Notes under the pieces: generated by a model
What the model was told of the DNA's origin: nothing
Database searches by the model: none
Seen by the model: only the letters and a program-made list of their open reading frames with translations
Program-made: the position numbers and the translations under genes
Source of the DNA: Ruminococcus bicirculans (ex Wegman et al. 2014)
GTDB lineage: Bacteria > Bacillota > Clostridia > Oscillospirales > Ruminococcaceae
Direction of reading: 5' to 3'
Assembly (NCBI RefSeq): GCF_000723465.1
Contig: NZ_HF545617.1
Span: 310,001-374,000 of the forward strand
DNA length: 64,000 bases
In this document: positions 25,715 to 38,028 of the stretch, in pieces
Numbering within the stretch: the stretch's first letter is position 1
Layout: each line of letters starts with the position of its first letter

Positions 25715-26584
25715 ATGGGTAGAATAGTTAGAGTTATAAGTAAAGACGCTTCCGTTGTGTGCAGCGCTATCGACGGAAAGGATATTGTTTCACGCATTGA
25801 AGAGATACATAAAACTTCCGCTGTGGTCACGGCGGCACTTGGCAGACTTGCTATGGGTACTTCGCTCATGGGATTTGGACTTAAAGGCAAAGATGATTCT
25901 ATAACTGTAAAAATGGACGGTGACGGTCCTACAGGTGCGCTTATATGCGTATCTGACAGCATGGGAAATGTTAAGGCGTATGTACAAAATCCAGTGGTGG
26001 AACTGCCGCTTAACGATAAAGGCAAGCTTGATGTCAGAGGGGCTGTAGGCTCTAATGGTACGCTTAGTGTGGTCAAGGACATGGGACTTAAAGAGCCGTA
26101 CTGCGGACAAGTGCCTATTGTTTCAGGCGAAATAGCAGAGGACATAACTAACTATCTTGCTGTCAGTGAGCAGGTGCCAAGCGTCTGCGCTCTTGGCGTA
26201 CTTGTAAATCCAGATCTGACAGTGAATTGTGCAGGTGGATTTCTTATTCAGCTTTTGCCGTTTGCACCTGAGTCAGCTATAGATCAGATAGAGAAGAATA
26301 TAAACGGAATGGAGTCTGTAACAAAGCTTATATGTGGTGGTATGACCACAGAAGCTATTGCAATGAAAGCCTTGGAGGGTCTTGAACCGAACGTTCTTGA
26401 TGATTTTGAGGTTAATTATCGTTGCAATTGTTCAAGGGAAAGAGTAGAGAATGCTCTTATTTCTTTGGGCAGGGCAGAACTTGAAGATCTTTCTAAAGAT
26501 GGTGGTACTGACGTTGAGTGTCACTTCTGTGATAAGAAATATCACTTTACTCCTGAGGAGATTTTAGGGTTAATAAAAGAATAA
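25715..26584 (+). CDS. hslO: Redox-regulated chaperone Hsp33
   Basis: This 289-residue protein is a holdase chaperone activated by oxidation. The zinc-thiol switch is in place: CNCSRERVENAL (CxC) and CHFCDKKYHF (CxxC) in the last 60 residues. The N-terminal region includes SAVVTAALGRLAMGTSLMG. It is the third gene of the yerC-like/methyltransferase operon, with its ATG four bases after the preceding stop. Confidence 0.95.
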   Translation: MGRIVRVISKDASVVCSAIDGKDIVSRIEEIHKTSAVVTAALGRLAMGTSLMGFGLKGKDDSITVKMDGDGPTGALICVSDSMGNVKAYVQNPVVELPLNDKGKLDVRGAVGSNGTLSVVKDMGLKEPYCGQVPIVSGEIAEDITNYLAVSEQVPSVCALGVLVNPDLTVNCAGGFLIQLLPFAPESAIDQIEKNINGMESVTKLICGGMTTEAIAMKALEGLEPNVLDDFEVNYRCNCSRERVENALISLGRAELEDLSKDGGTDVECHFCDKKYHFTPEEILGLIKE

Positions 26585-26648
26585 TATTTAATGAATATTT
26601 TATGTACATTATTCAAATGCCCGATAATAAAGCGTTTGCGGACTTAAA

Positions 26649-26704
26649 CTTTTTTGAAAAATTTCAAAAAAGCTCTTGACAAATGGCTTTGAATAGTGTA
26701 TAAT
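26649..26704 (+). promoter_or_regulatory. Promoter of the Val-Asp-Gly-Cys tRNA cluster
   Basis: A perfect TTGACA (26676-26681), 17 bases, and a perfect TATAAT (26699-26704). Just upstream is a T/A inverted repeat, TTTTTTGAAA with TTTCAAAAAA (26651-26673), that may end hslO transcription; a related A/T block precedes the third rRNA promoter. Confidence 0.85.
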
Positions 26705-26746
26705 AAATATCGTCGCTGAGAGATACAACTCAAGACGACAGCTAAC

Positions 26747-26822
26747 GGGAGCATAGCTCAGCTGGGAGAGCATCTGCCTTACAAGCAGAGGGTCACAGGT
26801 TCGAGCCCTGTTGTTCCCACCA
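26747..26822 (+). tRNA. tRNA-Val (TAC)
   Basis: A 76-base cloverleaf with acceptor GGGAGCA/TGTTCCC, anticodon TAC in the loop CTTACAA, GGTTCGAGCC T arm and encoded CCA. It is first of four tRNAs in a row. Confidence 0.97.
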
Positions 26823-26848
26823 AGCGGACTTGTAAAGTCCGCTCATAT

Positions 26849-26925
26849 GGCCGGGTAGTTCAGCTGGTTAGAACGCTAGCCTGTCACGCTAGAGGTCGTG
26901 GGTTCGAGCCCCATTCCGGTCGCCA
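26849..26925 (+). tRNA. tRNA-Asp (GTC)
   Basis: A 77-base cloverleaf with acceptor GGCCGGG/TCCGGTC, anticodon GTC in CTGTCAC and encoded CCA. Confidence 0.97.
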
Positions 26926-26986
26926 ATACATTCTTTATGTATCAGGTTTTGGTATCTTGCATATAATATTGTAGATACCATTAAAT

Positions 26987-27062
26987 GCGGATTTAGCTCA
27001 TCTGGTAGAGCGCCACCTTGCCAAGGTGGAGGTAGCGAGTTCGAGCCTCGTAATCCGCTCCA
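26987..27062 (+). tRNA. tRNA-Gly (GCC)
   Basis: A 76-base cloverleaf with acceptor GCGGATT/AATCCGC, anticodon GCC in TTGCCAA and encoded CCA. Confidence 0.97.
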
Positions 27063-27066
27063 ATAT

Positions 27067-27140
27067 GGCGCTATAGCCAAGTGGTAAGGCATAGGTCTGC
27101 AACACCTTGATCCCCAGTTCAAATCTGGGTGGCGCCTCCA
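27067..27140 (+). tRNA. tRNA-Cys (GCA)
   Basis: A 74-base cloverleaf with acceptor GGCGCTA and matching 3' strand, anticodon GCA in TCTGCAACA and encoded CCA. It is the last tRNA before the terminator. Confidence 0.96.
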
Positions 27141-27143
27141 ATG

Positions 27144-27186
27144 ACTCACAGAGCTTCTGTTCTGTGAGTTTATTTTTTTTTTTTTC
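27144..27186 (+). terminator. Terminator of the first tRNA cluster
   Basis: ACTCACAGA (27144-27152) pairs with TCTGTGAGT (27161-27169) and is followed by more than ten T residues. Confidence 0.9.
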
Positions 27187-27205
27187 TAAATATAATAAAC
27201 AATCC

Positions 27206-27243
27206 AAAGTGACAGCTGAGCGACGCTCAGTTGTCACTTTTTG
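27206..27243 (+). terminator. Second strong hairpin with T tract
   Basis: A stem of about 16 bp centred on CTGAGC/GCTCAG, with AAAGTGACA and TGTCACTTT at its ends, is followed by TTTTTG. It lies about 20 bases after the previous terminator and may be a back-up terminator or a small repeat. Confidence 0.7.
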
Positions 27244-27335
27244 TATCAAAGGAACAAAGGAGCAAAGCAAAATGGACAAAAAGAGATAAGAAAAGGGAAA
27301 TAAAGTGTAAAAAAAGCAGAAAGCGAAAAAAGGGG

Positions 27336-27656
27336 TTGACAAAATGGCATAAAAGTGATAAAATAAACAAGTCGCCTCGAGAGAGAGCGATAAAGGAAGA
27401 AGCGAAACGAAGGTAAAAGGTTCGGGAGAACAGCAGAGACCGAAGGAGTAGCTCAAAAAGAACTCAACAAAAGAGTTCGAACGAATTCATAAAGAATTCA
27501 CAAAGAAAAGTCTTGACAAAGCTTAGCTGATATGATATAATAGATAAGCTGATTTAAGACGGCACATTAGAAAACACGAAAAGATCGAAAGTCAAAAAAC
27601 TTTTTTGAAAAAACTTCAGAAAAGGGGTTGACAAAAGATAAAAAGTGTGATATAAT
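27336..27656 (+). promoter_or_regulatory. Three tandem rRNA promoters
   Basis: P1 is TTGACA (27336-27341) with TAAAAT (27359-27364). P2 is TTGACA (27513-27518) with TATAAT (27536-27541). P3 is TTGACA (27628-27633) with TATAAT (27651-27656). All three have a 17-base spacer. The surrounding DNA is purine-rich and codes for nothing I can support. Confidence 0.92.
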
Positions 27657-27691
27657 GTAAAAGTTGCACGACACAAAAGAGTGTAACGAAA

Positions 27692-27717
27692 CAGCATCTT
27701 GAAAATTGAACAAAGAC
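27692..27717 (+). other. 16S rRNA processing stem, 5' strand
   Basis: This 26-base segment is complementary to 29438-29463 beyond the 3' end of 16S, apart from a few mismatches. The two should pair in the primary transcript to make the long stem cut by RNase III. Confidence 0.85.
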
Positions 27718-27852
27718 GAATAGTACGAAACCCTTGAGAGATTCTTTTGAGAAAAAGAATTAAAGGTCTAACATAAAGACGTAAAAGAAATGTACGTTCA
27801 GTGAAGTGAACTGAAACAGGATAACAAGAGCAGAGATGCTTTTGATATACAA

Positions 27853-29369
<1,517 letters not shown>

Positions 29370-29437
29370 TGGAGAACGGAGAAGTAAAAAAACTTCTCAT
29401 AAACAAATTCTCCGGTCAGCAAAGGTTTAAGAAAGTA

Positions 29438-29463
29438 GTTTTTGTTCAATTTTGAGGATGCTG
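29438..29463 (+). other. 16S rRNA processing stem, 3' strand
   Basis: Pairs with 27692-27717 to close the 16S precursor loop. Confidence 0.85.
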
Positions 29464-29512
29464 GAAACAGTATCTTTAAAACAGCACAATGGAGTACCTA
29501 GTCCCTGCATAT

Positions 29513-29588
29513 GGGGGTGTAGCTCAGCTGGGAGAGCACCTGCTTTGCAAGCAGGGGGTCAGGAGTTCGATTCTCCTCATCTCCACCA
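29513..29588 (+). tRNA. tRNA-Ala (TGC)
   Basis: A 76-base cloverleaf with acceptor GGGGGTG/CATCTCC, anticodon TGC in TTTGCAA and encoded CCA. It lies in the 16S-23S spacer, as is usual. Confidence 0.97.
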
Positions 29589-29637
29589 AGGGACGAAGGA
29601 AGACGAACAGCTTGAGTGCCGTTATGTAAAGCATAAT

Positions 29638-29714
<77 letters not shown>

Positions 29715-29733
29715 GCAAGAGAGATCTTGCAAG

Positions 29734-29765
29734 GAACGAAACTTGAAAATTGAATAATGAAAAGC
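29734..29765 (+). other. 23S rRNA processing stem, 5' strand
   Basis: This stretch is complementary to 32741-32773 beyond the 3' end of 23S. Both stems share the core CTTGAAAATTGAA pairing with TTCAATTTTGAGG, also used at 16S. Confidence 0.85.
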
Positions 29766-29873
29766 AAAAGTAATGCAAATGAGGAAAAATGAACGACAAT
29801 AACGAAAGTTAAAGTCGGGTAAAAAACCTGCAATTAGCATAAAAATTAAGAGGATTAGACATAATTCAAAAAT

Positions 29874-32710
<2,837 letters not shown>

Positions 32711-32740
32711 ATTGGTTATGACTACTCCTTTTAACCAACA

Positions 32741-32773
32741 GCTTTTTCATTATTCAATTTTGAGGATTCGTTC
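32741..32773 (+). other. 23S rRNA processing stem, 3' strand
   Basis: Pairs with 29734-29765 to close the 23S precursor loop. Confidence 0.85.
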
Positions 32774-32784
32774 CTCTTCACTTA

Positions 32785-32900
32785 GTCGGTGGCGTTTGAG
32801 TTGAGGTCACACCTGTTCCCATGCCGAACACAGTAGTTAAGCTCTTCTTCGCCGAAAATACTTGGATGGTAACGTCCCGGTAAGATAGGGTGCTGCCGAC
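32785..32900 (+). rRNA. 5S ribosomal RNA
   Basis: About 116 bases with terminal stem GTCGGTGGC/GCTGCCGAC and the conserved TTCCCATGCCGAACACAG segment. It is third in the 16S-23S-5S order. Confidence 0.95.
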
Positions 32901-32906
32901 ACCTAT

Positions 32907-32982
32907 GCACCATTAGCTCAGATGGTAGAGCAACTGACTCTTAATCAGTGGGTCCTGGGTTCGAGTCCCCGATGGTGCACCA
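32907..32982 (+). tRNA. tRNA-Lys (CTT)
   Basis: A 76-base cloverleaf with acceptor GCACCAT/ATGGTGC, anticodon CTT in CTCTTAA and encoded CCA. It begins six bases after 5S. Confidence 0.96.
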
Positions 32983-33055
32983 AATTTCCCGTAACGGGCA
33001 GATATATTTTTGCTCGCTGCGGTTTTTCTTTATATGCTGCAGGTCAGCATTATAT

Positions 33056-33130
33056 GGCCCGTTGGTCAAGCGGTTAAGACTCCGGCCTCTCACGCCGGCA
33101 TCGGGAGTTCGATTCTCCCACGGGTCACCA
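33056..33130 (+). tRNA. tRNA-Glu (CTC)
   Basis: A 75-base cloverleaf with acceptor GGCCCGT/ACGGGTC, anticodon CTC in CTCTCAC and encoded CCA. Confidence 0.96.
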
Positions 33131-33201
33131 ATATTTCCTCTCGCTTGCGTGAGGTCGTTATGCAAGCTTCTCAAAAAGCTTGCTATTTTTTTGCTCTATG
33201 T

Positions 33202-33278
33202 GGACCATTAGCTCAGTTGGTTAGAGCAACCGGCTCATAACCGGTGGGTCCGGGGTTCGAGTCCCTGATGGTCCACCA
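33202..33278 (+). tRNA. tRNA-Met (CAT), elongator type
   Basis: A 77-base cloverleaf with acceptor GGACCAT/ATGGTCC, anticodon CAT in CTCATAA and encoded CCA. The fully paired acceptor first base pair and the anticodon stem (ACCGG/CCGGT, no GGG/CCC run) fit the elongator rather than the initiator. Confidence 0.94.
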
Positions 33279-33291
33279 CATTTTTTTATCT

Positions 33292-33367
33292 AGGGGTATA
33301 GCTCAGTTGGTAGAGCAGCGGTCTCCAAAACCGCGTGCCGAGGGTTCGAATCCTTCTGCCCCTGCCA
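33292..33367 (+). tRNA. tRNA-Trp (CCA)
   Basis: A 76-base cloverleaf with acceptor AGGGGTA/TGCCCCT, discriminator G, anticodon CCA in CTCCAAA and encoded CCA end. Confidence 0.97.
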
Positions 33368-33378
33368 GAGTGTTTTCT

Positions 33379-33411
33379 AAGTCGTAGACGTTTTGTCTGC
33401 GGCTTTTTTTG
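33379..33411 (+). terminator. Terminator of the rRNA-tRNA operon
   Basis: AAGTCGTAGAC (33379-33389) pairs with GTCTGCGGCTT (33395-33405), followed by a run of T. Confidence 0.88.
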
Positions 33412-33667
33412 TTTATCTGCTACAAATTTTGCAGTATCAATTTGCATAAAGATACAAATTATTGGCGATTTATAAATAAAACTATTTACAAAATTATGAT
33501 GTTGATTTAAGATATGAGTGTAGTTGCACCTCGCCAAACTCATGAGCGAATATTTTCTCCTTTGCGACAAAGAAAAATAGTCTTATTTACCTCAAATGGG
33601 AACATAATAGAATATAATAAAAGCAGTACCGAAATGCTTGGCACTGCTTCTAAGAAAGGAAATCCAT
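33412..33667. other. Intergenic stretch, only a weak promoter seen
   Basis: AT-rich DNA without an ORF I can support. A weak promoter, TTTACC (33586-33591) with TAGAAT (33608-33613) at 16 bases, may serve the next gene. Confidence 0.45.
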
Positions 33668-34363
33668 ATGATATACAAAATAACCTTGTTTGACGCCAAC
33701 TTTCCCTCATGCACAAGCGGTACAGCTTCGTTTTTTACTGAGGATATCGACGAATTTGAACACAATTATTTTTCTGATGAAAATGTGGAATCGAACCATC
33801 TTGAAGCGCAGAAACAACGCTATTTCCGCAGTAAGGCAGGGGAAATTGTCACCGACTATTACTCCGATGCCCCTGAGCTGAATATTTTTCAGTATGCAGA
33901 ATATGGCACTATCGAAAAGCGAAAGACTTTTCATTACAAGGACAAGATCTTTGAGCTTCACAACGGATATTTAATTCCTTGCCCTATATACGCCGCAGAA
34001 GCTATTGTCGAGCTGGCGCAGATAGCGTTTAAAAAGAACCCTGATGAGGAGGGTGAAAAGTATCTTGTGGCAAGATACTCATTGAGGGGAGTGTGCTGTA
34101 AAGACACTTTTGGGAGCAATAAGGATAAGTTCGAGGACTGCACCCCTTATGGAAATCCTATTATCAAGACCTGCTATCCTGAAGATCTGCCGTACAAAGG
34201 TGAAAAAGAAATCTATTCTGATTGCAAACTGTCAACATTTGCATGGGTGGAGCTGTATCAAAACTGTTTCAAGGGCGACCATGTCAACGGCTATGAGATA
34301 GAAGAGCCTACAGAAGAACAGCTTGCGTGGATAATGCGTGATATTCCAGGGGAGGCAGGCTAG
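33668..34363 (+). CDS. Hypothetical cytoplasmic protein
   Basis: A 231-residue acidic soluble protein without signal peptide or membrane helix. It is rich in aromatic and acidic residues, and no family motif is recognised. The start at 33668 follows AGAAAGGAAATCC; a longer reading from 33638 lacks a ribosome site. Its last codon overlaps by four bases (CTAG) the stop of the small convergent gene on the other strand. It sits directly after the rRNA operon in what looks like an accessory pocket. Confidence 0.72.
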   Translation: MIYKITLFDANFPSCTSGTASFFTEDIDEFEHNYFSDENVESNHLEAQKQRYFRSKAGEIVTDYYSDAPELNIFQYAEYGTIEKRKTFHYKDKIFELHNGYLIPCPIYAAEAIVELAQIAFKKNPDEEGEKYLVARYSLRGVCCKDTFGSNKDKFEDCTPYGNPIIKTCYPEDLPYKGEKEIYSDCKLSTFAWVELYQNCFKGDHVNGYEIEEPTEEQLAWIMRDIPGEAG

Positions 34364-34545
34364 TCTGCAGTGATGACACTGCCTATATCAATGTCGTTTT
34401 CTCTGAGATATCGGTCAGCTATTTTCAACCATTTTTGTGTGCCGTCAGAGCTTTCGATCAAAACACTGCACATGAGTTCGCTGTTCTCCGGTATACCCTC
34501 GCAGCCGTAATCCTCTTCACTTATGTCTATAACTTTGTATTTCAT
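34360..34545 (-). CDS. Small hypothetical protein (61 aa)
   Basis: A 61-residue acidic protein (MKYKVIDISEEDYGCEG...). It has its own good promoter and a ribosome site (GGAAAGG) upstream of the ATG, which argues for a real gene despite its size. It converges on the preceding gene with tail-to-tail stop overlap. Function unknown. Confidence 0.6.
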   Translation of the reverse strand: MKYKVIDISEEDYGCEGIPENSELMCSVLIESSDGTQKWLKIADRYLRENDIDIGSVITAD

Positions 34546-34585
34546 GCTTTCAAGACCTTTCCGGTGTGATATTGGTGATACTATA

Positions 34586-34613
34586 ATTATAGCACAGCAT
34601 TAATTTTTTTCAA
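34586..34613 (-). promoter_or_regulatory. Promoter of the 61-aa protein gene
   Basis: On the minus strand TTGAAA (34608-34613), 16 bases, TATAAT (34586-34591). Confidence 0.65.
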
Positions 34614-34626
34614 GAGAAATATACTA

Positions 34627-34653
34627 AGCACGGCACATGACCGTGCTTTTTTG
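34627..34653 (+). terminator. Intrinsic terminator hairpin
   Basis: The perfect stem AGCACGG (34627-34633) with CCGTGCT (34641-34647) is followed by TTTTTTG on the plus strand. The nearest plus-strand gene ends 264 bases upstream, so it may end that transcript after a long 3' UTR. Confidence 0.72.
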
Positions 34654-34779
34654 TTAGGTCGATTGTTAATAAAATGTAAAATATCTCTACAACCTGTTGA
34701 CTTAGAGCTAACTCTAGGTGGTACAATATAAGTAAGCTAAAGCTAAGAAAAATTATAAGTAAAACAGGAGGAAATGAAA

Positions 34780-36531
34780 ATGTATCTTGAAAAAATAGAC
34801 TCACCTGCTGACGTTAAAAAGCTCACTGTTGATGAAATGACAGCGCTGGCTGAGGAAATGAGAAAGGCTCTGCTTTTCAGGCTCAGCAAGCATGGTGGAC
34901 ATTTTGGCCCTAACTTCGGCATGGTGGAAGCCACTATCGCAATGCACTATGTTTTTGAGTCCCCTAAGGATAAGATAGTTTTTGACGTTTCACATCAAAG
35001 CTATCCACATAAAATGCTCACAGGCAGAAAGGAGTCCTACCTTGACGCTGACAAGTTCGATGATATCTCAGGCTACACAAACCCAGAGGAGAGCGAGCAT
35101 GACTTTTTTACGGTTGGCCATACTTCTACTTCTGTGAGCCTTGCAAGCGGTCTTGCAAAGGCTAGAGATCTCAAGGGCGAGGAGGGCAATGTTATCGCTG
35201 TTATCGGCGACGGCTCTCTCAGCGGTGGCGAAGCTCTGGAGGGTATCGACTTTGCAGGGGAAATGGATACAAACTTCATAATCGTTGTGAACGATAACGA
35301 TATGTCTATCGCAGAAAACCACGGCGGTATGTACAGAAATCTCAAGCTTCTTCGTGATACCGAGGGCAAGGCTGAATGTAACCTTTTCAAGGCAATGGGT
35401 CTTGACTATGTTTTCGTTAAGGACGGCAACGATATCCCTTCGCTCATCAAGGCTTTTGAGGGCGTAAAGGACAGCAAAAAGCCTGTTGTCGTTCACATTG
35501 TAACACAAAAGGGCAAGGGCTATGCTCCTGCGGAAAAGGATAAGGAAACATGGCACTGGCATATGCCGTTCGACCCTGAAACAGGCAAGTCCCTTTACGA
35601 TGCTGAGGGCGAGGATTACGGAACTGTTACCTGCAATTATCTTCTTGAGAAAATGCAGGCTGACAAGTCCGTGTGTGCTATAACCTCCGCTACTCCAACG
35701 GTTTTCGGCTTCACTCCTGATGTCAGAAAGAAAGCAGGCAAGCAGTTTATGGACGTGGGCATTGCAGAGGAACACGCAATGGCACTTGCCTCAGGTATAG
35801 CAAAGAACGGTGGGAAGCCTTTCTACGGCGTTTACAGCTCGTTCTTACAGCGTACCTACGACCAGCTTTCTCAGGACGTTTGCATAAATAAAAGTCCTGT
35901 TACAATAGCTGTTTTTGCGGCTTCGGTTTACGGCATGAGTGACGTTACTCACCTTGGAATTTACGATATACCGATGATATCAAATATCCCTGAGCTTGTT
36001 TATCTTGCACCTGTAACAAAGGAAGAATATCTTGCAATGCTGGATTGGTCCCTTGAACAGAACGAACACCCTGTTGCAATAAGAGTTCCTGCAAGCCTTG
36101 TTTCAGACGGCAAGCCTTTCACAAAGGATCTTTCAAAGCTCAACAAGTATGAGATGACACAGAAGGGAAGTCAGGTGGCTGTTATTGCACTTGGCTCGTT
36201 CTACGGCTTGGGCGTTGAGGCCGCAAAGCTTATCGAGGAAAAAACAGGTGTCAAGGCTACTGTAATAAACCCTTACTACATCACAGGCATTGACAAGGAA
36301 ATGCTTGAAAGCCTTAAGGCTGACCACAAGACCATTATCACTCTTGAGGACGGCGTTCTTGAGGGCGGCTTTGGCGAGAAGATAGCAAGATTTTACGGCG
36401 ACAGTGATGTAAAGACCCTTTGCTTTGGTCTTGAAAAGAAGTTCTATGACCGCTATGACCCTGCCGAGGTGCTGAAAGAAAATCATCTTACCCCTGAGCA
36501 GATAGCTGAGGACGTTATAAAAACACTTTGA
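34780..36531 (+). CDS. DXS-like thiamine diphosphate enzyme (divergent)
   Basis: This 583-residue protein resembles 1-deoxy-D-xylulose-5-phosphate synthase, which joins pyruvate and glyceraldehyde 3-phosphate for isoprenoid, thiamine and pyridoxal synthesis. The TPP motif is GDGSLSGGEALEG...NDND, and DVGIAEEHAMALASGIA and SSFLQRTYDQLSQDV match DXS. It is shorter than standard DXS (about 620), and the N-terminus reads HGGHFGPNFGMVEATIAMHY where DXS has a GHLGSNLG-type motif. It may be a paralogue with altered substrate. The second ATG (34780) is chosen because AGGAGG is eight bases before it. An FMN reductase gene follows after 16 bases. Confidence 0.82.
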   Translation: MYLEKIDSPADVKKLTVDEMTALAEEMRKALLFRLSKHGGHFGPNFGMVEATIAMHYVFESPKDKIVFDVSHQSYPHKMLTGRKESYLDADKFDDISGYTNPEESEHDFFTVGHTSTSVSLASGLAKARDLKGEEGNVIAVIGDGSLSGGEALEGIDFAGEMDTNFIIVVNDNDMSIAENHGGMYRNLKLLRDTEGKAECNLFKAMGLDYVFVKDGNDIPSLIKAFEGVKDSKKPVVVHIVTQKGKGYAPAEKDKETWHWHMPFDPETGKSLYDAEGEDYGTVTCNYLLEKMQADKSVCAITSATPTVFGFTPDVRKKAGKQFMDVGIAEEHAMALASGIAKNGGKPFYGVYSSFLQRTYDQLSQDVCINKSPVTIAVFAASVYGMSDVTHLGIYDIPMISNIPELVYLAPVTKEEYLAMLDWSLEQNEHPVAIRVPASLVSDGKPFTKDLSKLNKYEMTQKGSQVAVIALGSFYGLGVEAAKLIEEKTGVKATVINPYYITGIDKEMLESLKADHKTIITLEDGVLEGGFGEKIARFYGDSDVKTLCFGLEKKFYDRYDPAEVLKENHLTPEQIAEDVIKTL

Positions 36532-36547
36532 TCTTTGAGGTGACAAT

Positions 36548-37084
36548 ATGAAAAATATACTTGTTATATCCGCAAGCCCTAGAAAGGGCGGAAATTCCGA
36601 CGTGCTTTGCGATGAGTTCATAAAGGGTGCACAGCAGGCAGGACACAAGGTGGAAAAAATATTTCTCAGGAACTTTAAGGTGAACTACTGCACAGGCTGC
36701 GGCGTTTGCAACAGCACTCACAAGTGCGTGCAGAAAGACGATATGGCGGAGATAATGGACAAAATGGTGAACGCTGACGTTATCGTTTTTGCAACGCCTG
36801 TTTATTTCTACACCATGGACGCTCAGCTCAAGACACTCATTGACAGAACAGTGCCGAGATACACTGAAATGGTAAACAAAGAGGTGTATTATATACTCAC
36901 CGCGGCTGATACCAATGCCGCTAACCTTGAAAAGACAGTTGAGAGCATAAGGGGATTTACTCTTGACTGTCTTGACGGGGCGGTTGAAAAGGGTATCCTT
37001 TACGGCACAGGCGTGTGGGACAAGGGCGAAGTGCAGAGCAGTGCACACATGAAAACCGCTTACGAAATGGGACTTCATTCATAA
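36548..37084 (+). CDS. NADPH-dependent FMN reductase/flavodoxin-fold protein
   Basis: This 178-residue protein has the flavin-binding loop SASPRKGGNSD near residue 8, the cysteine cluster YCTGCGVCN...KCVQKDDM and the TPVYFYTMDAQLKTLIDR segment, typical of iron-sulfur-flavoprotein-like FMN reductases. It is likely a redox carrier or quinone/nitro reductase in the cytoplasm. It starts 16 bases after the DXS-like gene with GAGGTGA before the ATG, so the two are probably co-transcribed, and a terminator follows. Confidence 0.9.
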   Translation: MKNILVISASPRKGGNSDVLCDEFIKGAQQAGHKVEKIFLRNFKVNYCTGCGVCNSTHKCVQKDDMAEIMDKMVNADVIVFATPVYFYTMDAQLKTLIDRTVPRYTEMVNKEVYYILTAADTNAANLEKTVESIRGFTLDCLDGAVEKGILYGTGVWDKGEVQSSAHMKTAYEMGLHS

Positions 37085-37098
37085 AATCCATTTGGAAG

Positions 37099-37126
37099 AG
37101 AGCTTGCTTTGGCAGGCTCTTTTTTC
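37099..37126 (+). terminator. Terminator after the FMN reductase
   Basis: AGAGCTTGC (37099-37107) pairs with GCAGGCTCT (37112-37120), then TTTTTC. Confidence 0.85.
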
Positions 37127-37155
37127 TTGATTAAAAATGCAAATCGTGATATACT
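37127..37155 (+). promoter_or_regulatory. Promoter of the DUF2461 gene
   Basis: TTGATT (37127-37132), 17 bases, TATACT (37150-37155), directly after the terminator. Confidence 0.65.
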
Positions 37156-37190
37156 ATAATAAGTTTAGAAACATCAAGGAGAGAGAAAAA

Positions 37191-37877
37191 ATGCTATTTA
37201 GTGAAGAGGCTATCGGCTTTTTGTTTGAAAATCATACGAGAGATAGTAAGGAATGGTTCAAGGAGCATAAGGCGGATTATCACAGGCTCATAGAAGAGCC
37301 TTTTGCGGAGCTTATCACTGCGCTAACGCCCATAATGAACGATATTGACAGCAGGATAGTATGCAACCCGAAAAAGATTTCAAGGCTTTACAAAGACGCA
37401 CGTTACAACAAGGGCGGACCGATATTCAGAGAGAGCGTGTGGTGTTCTTTGAAATGCCAGCATGACAAAAGCGAATATCACCCCATGCCTGAGTTTTATT
37501 TCTATATCTCTACCCATGGTTTCGGCTATGGTTGTGGATATTACAAAACCGACAGAGAAAGCATGGACGAAATGAGGGCGATGATACTTGCAGGGGCGCA
37601 GGAATATAAAAAGGCTCACAAGGCGCTGAAAGACAACAGCAAGTTCGTTTTGTTCGGTGACGAGTATAAGCGTGACCATTTTCCCAATGCCAGCCGTGAG
37701 GACGCTTTGTGGCTCAATAAAAAGGATATCGGTGTAAGCTTTGACAGTGAAGACCCTAAGCTGCTTTTCAACGTGAACTTGCTGGACACAGTATGCAGTG
37801 ACCTTGCTTCTCTTGGAGATGTATACAGATTTTTTATGAGGGCGGAGGATAATATTTTACAGAAAAAAGTAAAATAG
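37191..37877 (+). CDS. DUF2461 (TIGR02453-like) protein
   Basis: This 228-residue soluble protein has the family's opening pattern, FLFENHTRDSKEWFKEHKADY, then RLYKDARYNKGGPIFRE and the glycine-rich FYFYISTHGFGYGCGYY. DUF2461 proteins are widespread and of unknown function. The start at 37191 follows AAGGAGAG; a longer reading from 37137 would begin inside the promoter. Confidence 0.87.
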   Translation: MLFSEEAIGFLFENHTRDSKEWFKEHKADYHRLIEEPFAELITALTPIMNDIDSRIVCNPKKISRLYKDARYNKGGPIFRESVWCSLKCQHDKSEYHPMPEFYFYISTHGFGYGCGYYKTDRESMDEMRAMILAGAQEYKKAHKALKDNSKFVLFGDEYKRDHFPNASREDALWLNKKDIGVSFDSEDPKLLFNVNLLDTVCSDLASLGDVYRFFMRAEDNILQKKVK

Positions 37878-37993
37878 CGGAGAAATTGTGTCTTGTTTGA
37901 GAATGCTTTCTGACAATTTTGTGTAAAACGCTATAAATTTTCTGGTTGTTTTATTGAAATATACAATTTATATGCTATTTGTTCAAAGAAATA

Positions 37994-38022
37994 TTGACAG
38001 TGAATTGATTATATGTTATACT
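37994..38022 (+). promoter_or_regulatory. Orphan promoter of the candidate ncRNA
   Basis: A perfect TTGACA (37994-37999), 17 bases, TATACT (38017-38022), with no ORF of size downstream on this strand. Confidence 0.75.
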
Positions 38023-38028
38023 TTTATT

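Noticed and set aside
35068-35775. 235-codon frame antisense to the DXS-like gene
   Set aside because: It is a shadow of a well-supported gene with conserved motifs. The composition is unusual and no start site is present.
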